A stretch of DNA of 64,000 nucleotides from Archangiaceae bacterium. Lineage in GTDB: Bacteria; Myxococcota; Myxococcia; Myxococcales; Myxococcaceae. Position 1 is the stretch's first letter; each line of letters begins with the position of its first letter. A program made the translations under genes and the position numbers. The DNA lies in assembly GCA_016714225.1 (NCBI GenBank), contig JADJNS010000018.1:186001-250000 (forward strand). The letters are read 5' to 3'. Below are positions 38,500-46,606 of this stretch, piece by piece. The notes beneath the pieces are model-generated. The model saw nothing but the letters and a program-made list of their open reading frames with translations. It searched no databases and was not told the DNA's origin.

Positions 38500-38781
38500 G
38501 GCCGAGCCCACCCTGAGAGGTCGTCCGTCGTTCGCTCAGCGCAGGCACCGTTCACCCTGGGCGAAGTCGAAGGGGCCCGCAGCCTCTGCGGCAGAGTCCG
38601 TCTCCGCGGCGTTCGGGTGGTGCCCGGCCCGCTTCGACTGCGGCCTGAGACCCTCTCAGCGCGAACCGTGCCGAGAGCGAAAGACCGACAGCCTCTGATT
38701 CTGAGCGGAGCGACACGTCGACCGCCCGTGCCCGAAGAGCGGTCGGTTCTCTGAACGCGCGAAGGCGGCCGGAAGCCGCGC
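38500..38781. other. Intergenic region with possible decayed dispersed repeat
   Basis: No gene is evident in these 282 bases. Around 38545-38690 short patches resemble the dispersed repeats elsewhere in the window (CACCCTGGGCGAAGTCGAAG, and CTGCGGCCTGAGACCCTCTC against the copy at 3225), but the order is disturbed. It could be a worn fourth copy. No clear terminator is seen between the convergent genes. Confidence 0.35.
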
Positions 38782-39066
38782 CTACGCGTAGACGCTGACC
38801 AGCGAGCCGGGCTCGGCGTTCTTCAGCTTCGAGCGGTCACCCGGGTCGCCGCTGCCGAGCGCGCGCGCCGAGCGCCGCGCCTGCTGGGCATCGAGCCGCG
38901 CCTCGAGCACCGCCTGCTGGGCGGCCTCGACCTCTTCCGGCTGAGCCCGAGCCCTTCGCAGCTCGCGCAGCTTCTCGACCGCGCGCTGCACCTTCTCATC
39001 GGCGCGGTTGGACGAGGCGTCGACGCGTTCGAGATCTGCGCAGCGTGAGATGGCGTCGACGCTCAC
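38782..39066 (-). CDS. Small charged coiled-coil protein
   Basis: This is a ~94-residue soluble protein from GTG 39066 (VSVDAISRCADLERVD). The centre is a continuous amphipathic helix rich in Ala, Arg, Glu and Gln (RADEKVQRAVEKLRELRRAR, ARLDAQQARRSARA), followed by a short flexible tail (NAEPGSLVSVYA). I recognise no family. A longer frame to 39264 would run into the promoter and start of the divergent gene at 39143. The start has only a weak ribosome site, so the true N-terminus is uncertain. Confidence 0.5.
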   Translation of the reverse strand: MSVDAISRCADLERVDASSNRADEKVQRAVEKLRELRRARAQPEEVEAAQQAVLEARLDAQQARRSARALGSGDPGDRSKLKNAEPGSLVSVYA

Positions 39067-39142
39067 GCTCGAAAGCCTACGAGCCACCTCCCGACCGTCG
39101 CAACGAGTCGACTCTGACCCACCCGTAGGGTACAGGCGCGCC

Positions 39143-40633
39143 ATGTTCCGTCGCCTCGTTCTGTCGTGCGCGGCCGTGCTGTGCGCGTGCCCCGCCGAGA
39201 AGCCGAAGACCGCCGCGCCCCTCGACGCCGGAAGCCCGGACGTGCAGCTGACGCTCCTCATCACCGGCGCCGAGAACGGCTACCTGCTGGCCACTCCCGA
39301 CGGCGAAGGCAACATGCGCGGCGGCGCGGCGCAGCTGCTCGGCCGCTGGGTGAAGAACGAGGGCCACTGTGCGGGGCGGCTGAAAGCCGGCGGCGCGGCA
39401 GCGTGCGAAGACGGCTCGACGCTGGTGCTCTCGACCGGTGACAACGCCAACGGCGCTGCCATCTCGACCTTCTTTCACGGCGAGCCCACCGCCGAGCTGA
39501 TGGCGCACATGGGGTACGCGGCGAGCGCGTTCGGCAACCACGAGCTCGACTTCGACAACGAGACGTTCGTGAAGAACCGCGACGCCTCGGGCATCACCTA
39601 CCTCGCGGCGAACATCGGAGTGACCGGCGAGCAGGGCAAGAAGCTCGGCCTCGAGCCGTACCGCATCTACACCCGGCGCGGCGTGAAGGTCGCGGTGGTG
39701 GGGCTGTCGAACCGCCGCGCGCCGACCACGGTGATGCAGGGGCGCTTTCAGGGGCTCGAGATTCTCGACCCCGAGGCAAAGCTCGACGAGCTGCTCCCCG
39801 AAGTGTGGAAGCAGGGCATCTCGGCGCTGGTGGTGCTGATGGACGGGTGCCTCGACTCGATGCCGCCGCTGCTCGAGAAGCACCCCACGTGGAGGGTGTC
39901 GGTGGTGGCGGGCCGCAAGTGCGGCGACGCGACCTGGCCCGACCACGTGGGCACCACGCAGCTCATCTACGCCGGCCACCACTTCTTCGAGTACGCGCGG
40001 GTGAAGCTGAAGGTCGACCCGGCGCAGCAGCCCGGCGCGCGGCTGCGCGAGGTGAAGGCCGAGCTGGTGCCGGTGGTGGCGGGCGGCGACGACGCCGAGG
40101 CCGACGCGGTGTCGGTGAAGCTGCTGGTGCCGTGGAAGCAGCGGCTCGACGAGCAGCTGGGCGAGAACCTCGGGTACACCGACAAGGGTCTCGAGCAGAC
40201 CAGCGACCTGATGTACCGGTGGATCGCGACGGCCCTGCGCGAGCAGCTCAAGACCGACGTGGCGATCATCAACCGCAAGGGCGTGCGCACCAACCTGCCC
40301 AGCGGCAACGTCACCGCCGAGTCGATCTACAACCTCATCCCCTTCGAGAACTCGGTGGTGCGGGTGAAGGTGAAGGGGGACCAGCTCAAAAAGCTGCTCG
40401 ACAACCCCGAGGCGCGCGCAGCGGGAGCGCCGAAGAAGGTCGACCCCGCCGCCACGTACTCGGTGGCCACCACCGACTACCAGTACTTCGGAGGTGACGC
40501 GTTCACCTTCGCCGAGGCCGACCCCAACGCCGACTTCACCGGGGTGATGTGGCAGACCGCGGTCATCGAGTGGACACGCAGGCTCGGCAGCGGCGCCGAG
40601 AAGCCGCTCGAGAAGCTGCTCGCCGAGAAGTGA
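39143..40633 (+). CDS. 5'-nucleotidase/metallophosphatase family lipoprotein
   Basis: This 496-residue protein has a lipoprotein signal (MFRRLVLSCAAVLCAC). The N-terminal metallophosphatase half has STGDNANGAAISTFFHGEPT and ASAFGNHELDFDNETF, the GNHE motif of the dimetal site. In place of the usual DxH opening, the first strand reads LLITGAENGYL, so the metal site may be altered. The C-terminal half is the 5'-nucleotidase substrate domain: VAIINRKGVRTNLPSGNVT, YNLIPFENSVVRVKVKGDQL and YQYFGGDAFTF. It probably acts on nucleotides or related phosphate esters outside the inner membrane. Its stop overlaps the next ATG (TGATG). Confidence 0.8.
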   Translation: MFRRLVLSCAAVLCACPAEKPKTAAPLDAGSPDVQLTLLITGAENGYLLATPDGEGNMRGGAAQLLGRWVKNEGHCAGRLKAGGAAACEDGSTLVLSTGDNANGAAISTFFHGEPTAELMAHMGYAASAFGNHELDFDNETFVKNRDASGITYLAANIGVTGEQGKKLGLEPYRIYTRRGVKVAVVGLSNRRAPTTVMQGRFQGLEILDPEAKLDELLPEVWKQGISALVVLMDGCLDSMPPLLEKHPTWRVSVVAGRKCGDATWPDHVGTTQLIYAGHHFFEYARVKLKVDPAQQPGARLREVKAELVPVVAGGDDAEADAVSVKLLVPWKQRLDEQLGENLGYTDKGLEQTSDLMYRWIATALREQLKTDVAIINRKGVRTNLPSGNVTAESIYNLIPFENSVVRVKVKGDQLKKLLDNPEARAAGAPKKVDPAATYSVATTDYQYFGGDAFTFAEADPNADFTGVMWQTAVIEWTRRLGSGAEKPLEKLLAEK

Positions 40634-41079
40634 TGCTGACCCTGCGCGCCGCGGTCGAGGCCGACCTCCCCACCTTCTACGCGCAGCAGACCGACGTGGG
40701 CGCGCTGGCGATGGCCGGCTTCCAGAAGCGCGACGAGCCCGCGTTCTTCGCGCACTGGCGGCAGAAGGTGCTGAGCAACCCGAACGGCACCGCCCTCGCC
40801 ATCGTCACCGAGCGTCACGAGGTCGCCGGCTACGTCTTGCGCTGGTCGAGCGAGGGGCTCGACCTGGTGGGCTACTGGGTGGGCCGCGAGCACTGGGGCA
40901 GGGGCATCGCCAGCGAAGCGTTGAAGCAGTTTCTCGGCCTCGAGAAGCGCCGCCCGCTCGACGCGTTCGTGATTCCCAGCAACGTGCGCTCGATGCGCGT
41001 GCTCGAGAAGAACGGCTTCGTGCGCGGCCCCCAGCGCGTCGAAGACGGCGTGCTCGAGGTGCAGTTCACCCTGCGCTGA
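40633..41079 (+). CDS. GNAT-family N-acetyltransferase
   Basis: This 148-residue protein is translationally coupled to the preceding nucleotidase (TGATG). The GNAT fold is clear: LRAAVEADLPTFYAQQ at the start, VAGYVLRWSSEGLDLVGYWV for beta4, and the acetyl-CoA loop REHWGRGIASEALKQFL. The C-terminal VRSMRVLEKNGFVRGP is typical of the RimJ/RimL-like branch. It probably acetylates an amino group of a small molecule or protein. The substrate cannot be inferred. Confidence 0.85.
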   Translation: MLTLRAAVEADLPTFYAQQTDVGALAMAGFQKRDEPAFFAHWRQKVLSNPNGTALAIVTERHEVAGYVLRWSSEGLDLVGYWVGREHWGRGIASEALKQFLGLEKRRPLDAFVIPSNVRSMRVLEKNGFVRGPQRVEDGVLEVQFTLR

Positions 41080-41088
41080 CGCGCGGCT

Positions 41089-41565
41089 TCAGTCTCTACC
41101 GAACGGCGCGATGCCGACGCTGAGCATGCCCACCCAGCTCGGACCCATCGGCGAGGCGCCCACGTTCAAGCCGACCCACATGCGCCAGACGTTGAGCCGC
41201 ACCCCGACGTCACCCATCAGGTAGGGGCTCACCCGCTCGGTGGTCACCGTCTCCGTGTCGTTCACGTGGGCCAGCGCGAAGCCCACGTCGACGCCGGCGT
41301 TGAGCTGCACCAGCCTTGGTGCGGTGTGCACCCGCAGGTCGGCCAGCAGCGCCCAGCTGCGGTCGTCGGCCTTGAAGTGGGTCAGCGACATCGCGCGCAC
41401 GCCCGGGGTGAACCAGTCGAACAGGTCGAGGCCGACCCGGCCGCTGAACGTGGGCGAGGGGTCGGTGACCCAGCCATGCGCGCCGGCGCCGACCTCGAGC
41501 TCGAGCACCGGAGAGGCGAGGGCGGCGGTCGACAGCAGCAGGCTGCACAGCACGGCGAGGCGCAT
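41089..41565 (-). CDS. Small exported outer-membrane barrel-like protein
   Basis: This is a 158-residue protein with a clear signal peptide (MRLAVLCSLLLSTAALAS). The mature part is a run of amphipathic beta-strands: LELEVGAGAHGWV, FSGRVGLDLFDWFTPGVRAM, WALLADLRVHTAPRLVQLNA, VSPYLMGDVGVRLNVWRMWV, GLNVGASPMGPSWVGMLSVG. Such alternation suggests a small 8-strand outer-membrane barrel or the N-terminal part of an exported beta protein. It is convergent with the GNAT gene, with 9 bases between stops. No family name can be given with confidence. Confidence 0.6.
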   Translation of the reverse strand: MRLAVLCSLLLSTAALASPVLELEVGAGAHGWVTDPSPTFSGRVGLDLFDWFTPGVRAMSLTHFKADDRSWALLADLRVHTAPRLVQLNAGVDVGFALAHVNDTETVTTERVSPYLMGDVGVRLNVWRMWVGLNVGASPMGPSWVGMLSVGIAPFGRD

Positions 41566-41623
41566 GCGGTTGTGTTGCCGCGGGGGCGGGGTGTGATCAC
41601 CCTGAGAGCGAGAGCAGTCGAGA

Positions 41624-41808
41624 CCGCGCAGGGTGAGCGCCGTCGAACCCTGCCGTCGCCCGCCGGAGCCTCAGGCGCAGATACTCCATCGTATGGGAGC
41701 GTGAGGCGGTGCTGCTTGAAGCAGGGAGTATGCAGCGCCCAGGCTTCGACGAGGGACGGCACCCGTTTGCTCGACTCCGGCCTGGAGGCCTCCGCTCGGG
41801 GTGCCCGG
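41624..41808. repeat. Dispersed intergenic repeat, copy C
   Basis: It starts CCGCGCAGGGTGAGCG and carries the core 'ATACTCCATCGTATGGGAGC' and 'GCGGTGCTGCTTGAAGCA' found in copies A and B. It ends near CGCTCGGGGTGCCCGG, directly at the stop codon of the leftward gene at 41809. The terminal repeats are imperfect here, unlike copy B. It is 185 bp, nearly the length of copy B (181 bp). Confidence 0.7.
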
Positions 41809-42678
41809 CTAGCTTCTCAAGCCGAGCAGCTTGCGCGCCTCGGCCGGGGTCGCGACCTGCCGGCCGGTCTCGACCGCGAGCTTCGCCATCGCGTCGATGA
41901 GCTGCCCGTTGCTGGTCGCCTTCGACCCATCGGGTAGATAGAAGGTGTCTTCCAGCCCGGTGCGCAGGTCGCCGCCCAGCTCGGCGCAGCGTCGGTGCAG
42001 CGCCCAGACCTCTTGCCGCCCGATGCCGATGACCTGCCAGTGCGTGCCGGGCAGCATCTCTTCGATGAGCAGCGGCAGCCACGAGGCCTTGTTGGGCATG
42101 CCCGACTCGACGCCCATCACCAGCGAGACGTGGGGCGGGTTCGGCACCATCTGGCGCTTCGCGAACATCATCACACTGCGCAAGATGCCGGTGTCGAAGC
42201 ACTCGCACTCGGGCACGATGCCGTGCTGCTTCATCACCTTCTCGAACGCCTCGACCTTCTCGACCGGGTTGTCGAACAGCAGCGGCGGCCAGGCCCAGTC
42301 GTTGTTCGAGCGCAGCTTGAGGTAATTGAGCGAGCCGGCGTTCAGCGCCGCCATCTCGGGCTTCACCGCCTCGAGGCACGCCACCGGCCCCGCGATGTCG
42401 GGCCCCACCACGCCGGTGGTGAGGTTCAGAATCAAGTCGGGCGCCGCGGCCTTGATGGCGTCGCAGATGTTCTTGGCCACCACCGGGTCCCACGAGGGCA
42501 GGCGGCCCATGCCTTCGTCCTGCGAGCGCATGTGCACGTGCACGATGCTGGCGCCGGCGTCGCGCGCCCGCTTCGCCTCGACCGCCATCTGCTCGGGAGT
42601 CACCGGCACGTGGTGCTGCTGCGGGTCCGTCAGCACACCGGTGAGCGCACAGGTGATGACCGCTTTCTTGTCCGCCAT
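41809..42678 (-). CDS. BKACE family enzyme (3-keto-5-aminohexanoate cleavage-like)
   Basis: This 289-residue TIM-barrel protein starts MADKKAVITCALTGVLTDPQ. The metal-binding HVH is in ASIVHVHMR, with LPSWDPVVAKNICDAI, ILNLTTGVVGPD, MAALNAGSLNYLKLRSNNDW, ECFDTGILRS and GIGRQEVWALHRRCAELGGD. These are family hallmarks of beta-keto acid cleavage enzymes, which condense a beta-keto acid with acetyl-CoA and split it. The exact substrate varies greatly across the family and cannot be read here. The long open frame upstream belongs to the overlapping hydrolase region and is not used. The gene lies 47 bases after the hydrolase gene that ends at 42726. Confidence 0.88.
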   Translation of the reverse strand: MADKKAVITCALTGVLTDPQQHHVPVTPEQMAVEAKRARDAGASIVHVHMRSQDEGMGRLPSWDPVVAKNICDAIKAAAPDLILNLTTGVVGPDIAGPVACLEAVKPEMAALNAGSLNYLKLRSNNDWAWPPLLFDNPVEKVEAFEKVMKQHGIVPECECFDTGILRSVMMFAKRQMVPNPPHVSLVMGVESGMPNKASWLPLLIEEMLPGTHWQVIGIGRQEVWALHRRCAELGGDLRTGLEDTFYLPDGSKATSNGQLIDAMAKLAVETGRQVATPAEARKLLGLRS

Positions 42679-42725
42679 GCGCGAGTCATGCGCCCGGCCG
42701 ATTGCGAAGTCAATCGACCCGCGGG

Positions 42726-43643
42726 TCAGCCGACCGCCAGCTTCGGCGCAGGCGCGGTGACGGGAACCTCGCCGGTGGCCCGCCGCCCGAAGCGGTGCTT
42801 GAGCCACGCGCAGGTCTCGATCACCGTCGCGTCGCGGTGCGCGGTGCGGAACAGAATGTGGTCGGCCGCACCGAGGTAGAAGAGCCGCACGTCGTCGCTG
42901 GGCGCCATGCCGGTCATCTCTTCGAACTGCGCGGGGTGGTTGAAGTCGGTGTCGAGGCCGAAGTACGCGAAGAACAGCTTCACGTCGCGCGCGCGCAGCC
43001 TGCGCAGGTCGGCGGCGAACTGCCCCTGGTCGGGCCGGTGGCGCGCGAACATCGCCGCTCCGCCGGCCGCCTCGACCGACTCGGGGTCGAGCTTGAGCGC
43101 CGCGCGCGGCTTGAAGAAGCGCTTGAAGCGCTGCAGCGACTGGCGCTCGTCGAGGTGCTCGAGCCGCTCTTTCCACAGCGCGGGGTTGAGGTACCGCTTG
43201 GGGTAGTGCAGCCAGAACCCCGGCGTGCGCCACGCGTAGCCCTCGATGTAGCCCATCGCCACCACGCGCTCGTCGCGCAGCCCCAGGTCGTGCAGCTGGT
43301 CGATGCCCGAGCAGAAGGCCACCGGCGCGAAGGTGGTGATGCCGGTGCGGCGGGTGACGAACGCCATCGCCTCGTCGAGGTCGGCCTTTCGCTCGACGTC
43401 TTGGTCGCCGCCGCGCCGCACCTCGCTGTCGCCCATGCCCGAGAGGTCGAAGCGCAGCGAGGTGAAGCCGGCCTCGGCCAGCCGCCGCGCCAGGTCGACC
43501 CACACGCGAAACGCCCCCACCCGGTGGTGAATGCCCACGTTCCACATCAGCACCGCCGGGGCGCCCGGCACCGGGTGCTCGGGCTCGCAGAGAATGCCCG
43601 AGAGGTTGCCGGCCGCTCCGAAGGTGACCGCGTGCTCTTTCAC
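42726..43643 (-). CDS. Alpha/beta hydrolase (second of a pair)
   Basis: This 305-residue protein starts at GTG 43643, overlapping the stop of the upstream hydrolase (GTGA). Features: NLSGILCEPEHPVPGAPAVL, WNVGIHHRVGAFRVWVDLAR, FTSLRFDLSGMGDSEVRR, then PVAFCSGIDQL, where a Ser would be expected in the nucleophile elbow (read here as FCSGID), and a late AADHILFRTAHRD for the catalytic His. It is a probable soluble ester or thioester hydrolase. Together with its upstream neighbour it resembles the 'hydrolase 1 and 2' pairs known from exosortase A clusters, but no exosortase is in the window. Confidence 0.7.
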   Translation of the reverse strand: MKEHAVTFGAAGNLSGILCEPEHPVPGAPAVLMWNVGIHHRVGAFRVWVDLARRLAEAGFTSLRFDLSGMGDSEVRRGGDQDVERKADLDEAMAFVTRRTGITTFAPVAFCSGIDQLHDLGLRDERVVAMGYIEGYAWRTPGFWLHYPKRYLNPALWKERLEHLDERQSLQRFKRFFKPRAALKLDPESVEAAGGAAMFARHRPDQGQFAADLRRLRARDVKLFFAYFGLDTDFNHPAQFEEMTGMAPSDDVRLFYLGAADHILFRTAHRDATVIETCAWLKHRFGRRATGEVPVTAPAPKLAVG

Positions 43644-44431
43644 GCCGCCACCGCCCGCGGCCCCGCCAGCTCGCCCGCGATCGCGTCGAGCATCTCGGTG
43701 TAGAGCACCGCCGAGTCTCCGATGCCGGCGCCGTGCCGCACCCCGCCGCTCTGCTCGCGCACCACCTTCACCCGCGTGGGCACGCCGGTGCGCTTCCACA
43801 GCAGCTCGGTCTCGGTCGCCTCGGGGCTCTCTTCGGCGAGGAACATGGCGACCTGCCCGGCGCTCTTGGGCACGTGCATCTTGAGCGCGATGCCGGCGAG
43901 CGCGTCGCGCAGCTGCCCCGGGAAGGGGTAGCCGCCCAGCTCGAGGCGGGGCTCGTGAACCTCGTGCAGCCGGCGCATCGACACCTCGGTGTCGAGCCGC
44001 TCGAGGTCGTGAATGTAGTCGACGCCGTGAAACACCGGCTCCCACAGCAGCAGGCTCTCGGCGCGCAGGCCGCGCGCCACGGCCTGGGTGGCGAGCGCGG
44101 CGCCCAGCCGCATGCCGATGACCGCGACCCGCCGCAGGCCGGTCTGGTCTTTCAGCTCTTCGGCGGCGGTGGCGATGTCTTCGACCTGGTGGGTGAGGTT
44201 GGTGTCGGCCACGTCACCGTCCGAGTCGCCGGTGTACGAGTAGTCGAACCGCATCACGTGCAGGCCCTCGCGGTTGAGCAGGCCCGCCAGCTTGCGAAAG
44301 GCCCAGTGCGTCATGTTGTATTCCTGCACGCCGGGGCTGCAGAGCAGCACCGCGGTGCTCCTCGCGCTTCCCCTCGCTTCGTGCAGCGTGCCGTACAGAC
44401 GGCGGCCGGCTCCGAAGAAGAACGATCTCAT
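43640..44431 (-). CDS. Alpha/beta hydrolase (first of a pair)
   Basis: This is a 263-residue protein; I chose ATG 44431 over an in-frame TTG at 44443. The core reads STAVLLCSPGVQEYNMTHWA, then FRKLAGLLNREGLHVMRFDY, SYTGDSDGDVAD. The elbow region reads VAVIGMRLGAALATQAVA, where Gly-Met-Arg replaces the usual Gly-x-Ser, so the catalytic Ser may be missing. 'GVQEYN..HWAFRKLA' is typical of the exosortase-associated hydrolase family. It overlaps the second hydrolase (GTGA) and is divergent from the carbamoyltransferase gene. Confidence 0.7.
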   Translation of the reverse strand: MRSFFFGAGRRLYGTLHEARGSARSTAVLLCSPGVQEYNMTHWAFRKLAGLLNREGLHVMRFDYSYTGDSDGDVADTNLTHQVEDIATAAEELKDQTGLRRVAVIGMRLGAALATQAVARGLRAESLLLWEPVFHGVDYIHDLERLDTEVSMRRLHEVHEPRLELGGYPFPGQLRDALAGIALKMHVPKSAGQVAMFLAEESPEATETELLWKRTGVPTRVKVVREQSGGVRHGAGIGDSAVLYTEMLDAIAGELAGPRAVAA

Positions 44432-44486
44432 GCGGGGTCTCAATAATGGCGGTCGAGACCTTGCCCACTCCGATCAGCGTTACGTT

Positions 44487-44506
44487 CCGGTGCGTTACCG
44501 CACCGG
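44487..44506. promoter_or_regulatory. Perfect 8-bp palindrome between the divergent hydrolase and carbamoyltransferase genes
   Basis: CCGGTGCG TTAC CGCACCGG (44487-44506) is an exact inverted repeat with a 4-base centre. It lies 55 bases from the leftward start and 98 bases before the rightward start. It is well placed to be the operator of a shared divergent regulator. Confidence 0.55.
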
Positions 44507-44604
44507 TTGCTTCAAGGGGGGCGTTCGGCGCGGCGTGTTACCGGGGGGTTTCTTTTAAGGGGGGAGATCGTGATAGGCGCGCACCTCCACCGATGGGAGG
44601 CAGC

Positions 44605-46476
44605 ATGAAGGTTCTCGGATACAACGGCGGTCTCGACGGTTACCCGTCTTCATTCGACACCGGCCACGACGCGGCCGCGACGCTGGTGGTCGACGGCAAG
44701 GTGGTCGCCGCCTGTGAAGAAGAGCGCTTCAGCCGCCTCAAGCACGACGCCCGCTTCCCCCGCAATGCCATCGAGTTCGTGATGCGCGAGGGTGGGGTGA
44801 AGTCGCTCGACGAGCTCGACCTCATCACCTTCTACTTCTCGTACCCGCTGATGTTTCACCCGGGCAAGTACACCTCGGTGGCGAAGCACACCCGCCTGCT
44901 CGAGAAGCCCGCCATCTGGCTGCCGAACACGGCGATGAAGCTGTTCAACAAGATCGCCGGCTACGACAACAACCGCAGCCACCGCGCCTTCGAGCGCGCG
45001 ATGGGCGTCAGCGTGCCGAAAGAGAAGTTCAAGGCCGTGCCGCACCACCTGTGCCACGTGGCCAGCACCTTCTACGACTCGCCGTTCGAGCGCGCGCTGT
45101 GCGTGACCCTCGACGCCGAAGGCGAGAGCGTCAGCGGCATGATGGCGGTGGCCAACGGCACCGACATCAAGGTGCTGCGTCAGACGTACGCGCCGAACTC
45201 GCTGGGGTACCTCTACTCGTTCGTCTCGCTGTTCCTCGGCTTCGACAAGCACGACGAGTACAAGGTGATGGGCCTCGCGCCGTACGGCAACCCGGCGCCC
45301 TACCGCGACTACTTCAAGTCGATCGTCCAGCTGCACGACGACGGCGGCTTCACCGTCGACCCGGGCCTCATCACGATGCTGATGGCGCGCGACGCGATGA
45401 TCGGCCGCGACAGCCAGTCGATGTACCCGCCCAGCATGACCAAGGCGCTGGGCCCGGCCCGCAAGAAAGACGAGCCCTGCACCCAGAAGCACATGGACAT
45501 CGCGGCCTCGCTGCAAGAGTGCCTCGAAGAGACGGTGCTGCACCTGATGCGGCACCTGCAGCGCGAGACCGGCGAGAAGAACCTGTGCATGGCCGGCGGC
45601 GTGGCGCTCAACTGCACCATGAACGGCAAGATCGCCCGCAGCGGCCTCTTCGACTCGATCTGGATCCACCCTGCCGCGCACGACTCGGGCACCTCGATGG
45701 GCGCCGCGCTGTACGGGTACCACAACCTCTTGCGCCAGCCGCGCAACGTGGCGGTGAAGCACGGCGTGTACCTGGGCCCGGCGCACCCGCGCACCGAGGT
45801 CGAGAAGGCGCTGGTCGAGTTCGACGCGAAGATCAAGCACACCAAGCCGAGCGACCTCTACGACACCGTCGCCGCCGCGCTCGAGAAGGGCAAAGTGGTC
45901 GGCTGGTACCAGGGCCGCATGGAGTGGGGCCCGCGCGCGCTCGGCAACCGCTCGATTCTCGCCGACGCCCGTCGCGACGACATGAAGGACGTGGTCAATC
46001 ACGCGGTGAAGCTGCGTGAGGGCTTCCGCCCGTTCGCTCCGGCGTGCCTCGCCGAAGACGTCAACGAGTGGTTCGACATGAAGGGCCTCAAAGACAGCCC
46101 CTACATGCTGTTCGTGATTCCGGTGCAGCCCGACAAGCGCGACAAGATTCCCGCCGTGACCCACGTCGACGGCAGCGCGCGCGTGCAGACCGTCACCGCC
46201 GAGCAGAACCCCAAGTTCCACAAGCTGCTCCAGGCGTTCAAGAAGCGCACGGGCGTGCCGGTGTTCATGAACACCTCGTTCAACGTCAAGGGCGAGCCGA
46301 TCGTGAACACGCCGCAAGACGCGGTGCGCTGCTTCCTCAACACGCAGATCGACATGCTCGTGCTCGACGACGTCATCATCGAGAAGCGGCCCGAGGTCGC
46401 CGACGCGCTGGCCAAAGAGCGCGCCCGCGACAAGGTGAAGACCGGTCGCGTGGTGAACGGCGAAGTCTCGCTCTAG
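44605..46476 (+). CDS. NodU/CmcH-type carbamoyltransferase
   Basis: This 623-residue enzyme starts at ATG 44605, with GGGAGG 4 bases upstream. The N-terminal part is an ASKHA-fold carbamoyl-adenylate domain: FDTGHDAAATLVVDGKVVAA, CEEERFSRLKHDARFP, and PHHLCHVASTFYDSPF with the metal-binding His residues. The C-terminal part has CMAGGVALNCTMNGKI, RMEWGPRALGNRSILADARR, EGFRPFAPACLAED and VFMNTSFNVKGEPIV. The family moves a carbamoyl group from carbamoyl phosphate to a hydroxyl on sugars, lipochitooligosaccharides or antibiotics. The acceptor is unknown. With the adjacent dehydrogenase and oxidase genes it may belong to a biosynthetic or tailoring cluster. Confidence 0.9.
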   Translation: MKVLGYNGGLDGYPSSFDTGHDAAATLVVDGKVVAACEEERFSRLKHDARFPRNAIEFVMREGGVKSLDELDLITFYFSYPLMFHPGKYTSVAKHTRLLEKPAIWLPNTAMKLFNKIAGYDNNRSHRAFERAMGVSVPKEKFKAVPHHLCHVASTFYDSPFERALCVTLDAEGESVSGMMAVANGTDIKVLRQTYAPNSLGYLYSFVSLFLGFDKHDEYKVMGLAPYGNPAPYRDYFKSIVQLHDDGGFTVDPGLITMLMARDAMIGRDSQSMYPPSMTKALGPARKKDEPCTQKHMDIAASLQECLEETVLHLMRHLQRETGEKNLCMAGGVALNCTMNGKIARSGLFDSIWIHPAAHDSGTSMGAALYGYHNLLRQPRNVAVKHGVYLGPAHPRTEVEKALVEFDAKIKHTKPSDLYDTVAAALEKGKVVGWYQGRMEWGPRALGNRSILADARRDDMKDVVNHAVKLREGFRPFAPACLAEDVNEWFDMKGLKDSPYMLFVIPVQPDKRDKIPAVTHVDGSARVQTVTAEQNPKFHKLLQAFKKRTGVPVFMNTSFNVKGEPIVNTPQDAVRCFLNTQIDMLVLDDVIIEKRPEVADALAKERARDKVKTGRVVNGEVSL

Positions 46477-46502
46477 GCCAACAGGCCTTCGGAGCTTCTG
46501 CG

Positions 46503-46547
46503 CCCGAGAAGCACGGGTGCGCAACCCTCTGCGCACCTGTCTTCGGG
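46503..46547 (+). terminator. Nested stem-loop after the carbamoyltransferase gene
   Basis: GGTGCGCA (46516-46523) pairs perfectly with TGCGCACC (46530-46537) around 6 bases. An outer, imperfect stem (CCCGAgAAG at 46503 with CTTCGGG from 46541) extends it. It begins 27 bases after the stop codon. The following bases have no T-run, so termination strength is uncertain. Confidence 0.5.
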
Positions 46548-46606
46548 GGCTTACGTCGACCGAAGCGCGGTGCTAGAGGCGTTGGACCCTCGAAAGGTCC
46601 CACGCC

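Noticed and set aside
36421..38511. A 696-residue leftward frame extending the small lipoprotein over the acetylesterase-like gene
   Set aside because: The internal ATG 36945 has a ribosome site and a lipoprotein signal; the extension is antisense to a convincing gene.
44446..44604. N-terminal extension of the carbamoyltransferase from 44446
   Set aside because: ATG 44605 has a strong GGGAGG site and starts the conserved MKVLGYNGG; the extension would cross the palindrome and promoter.
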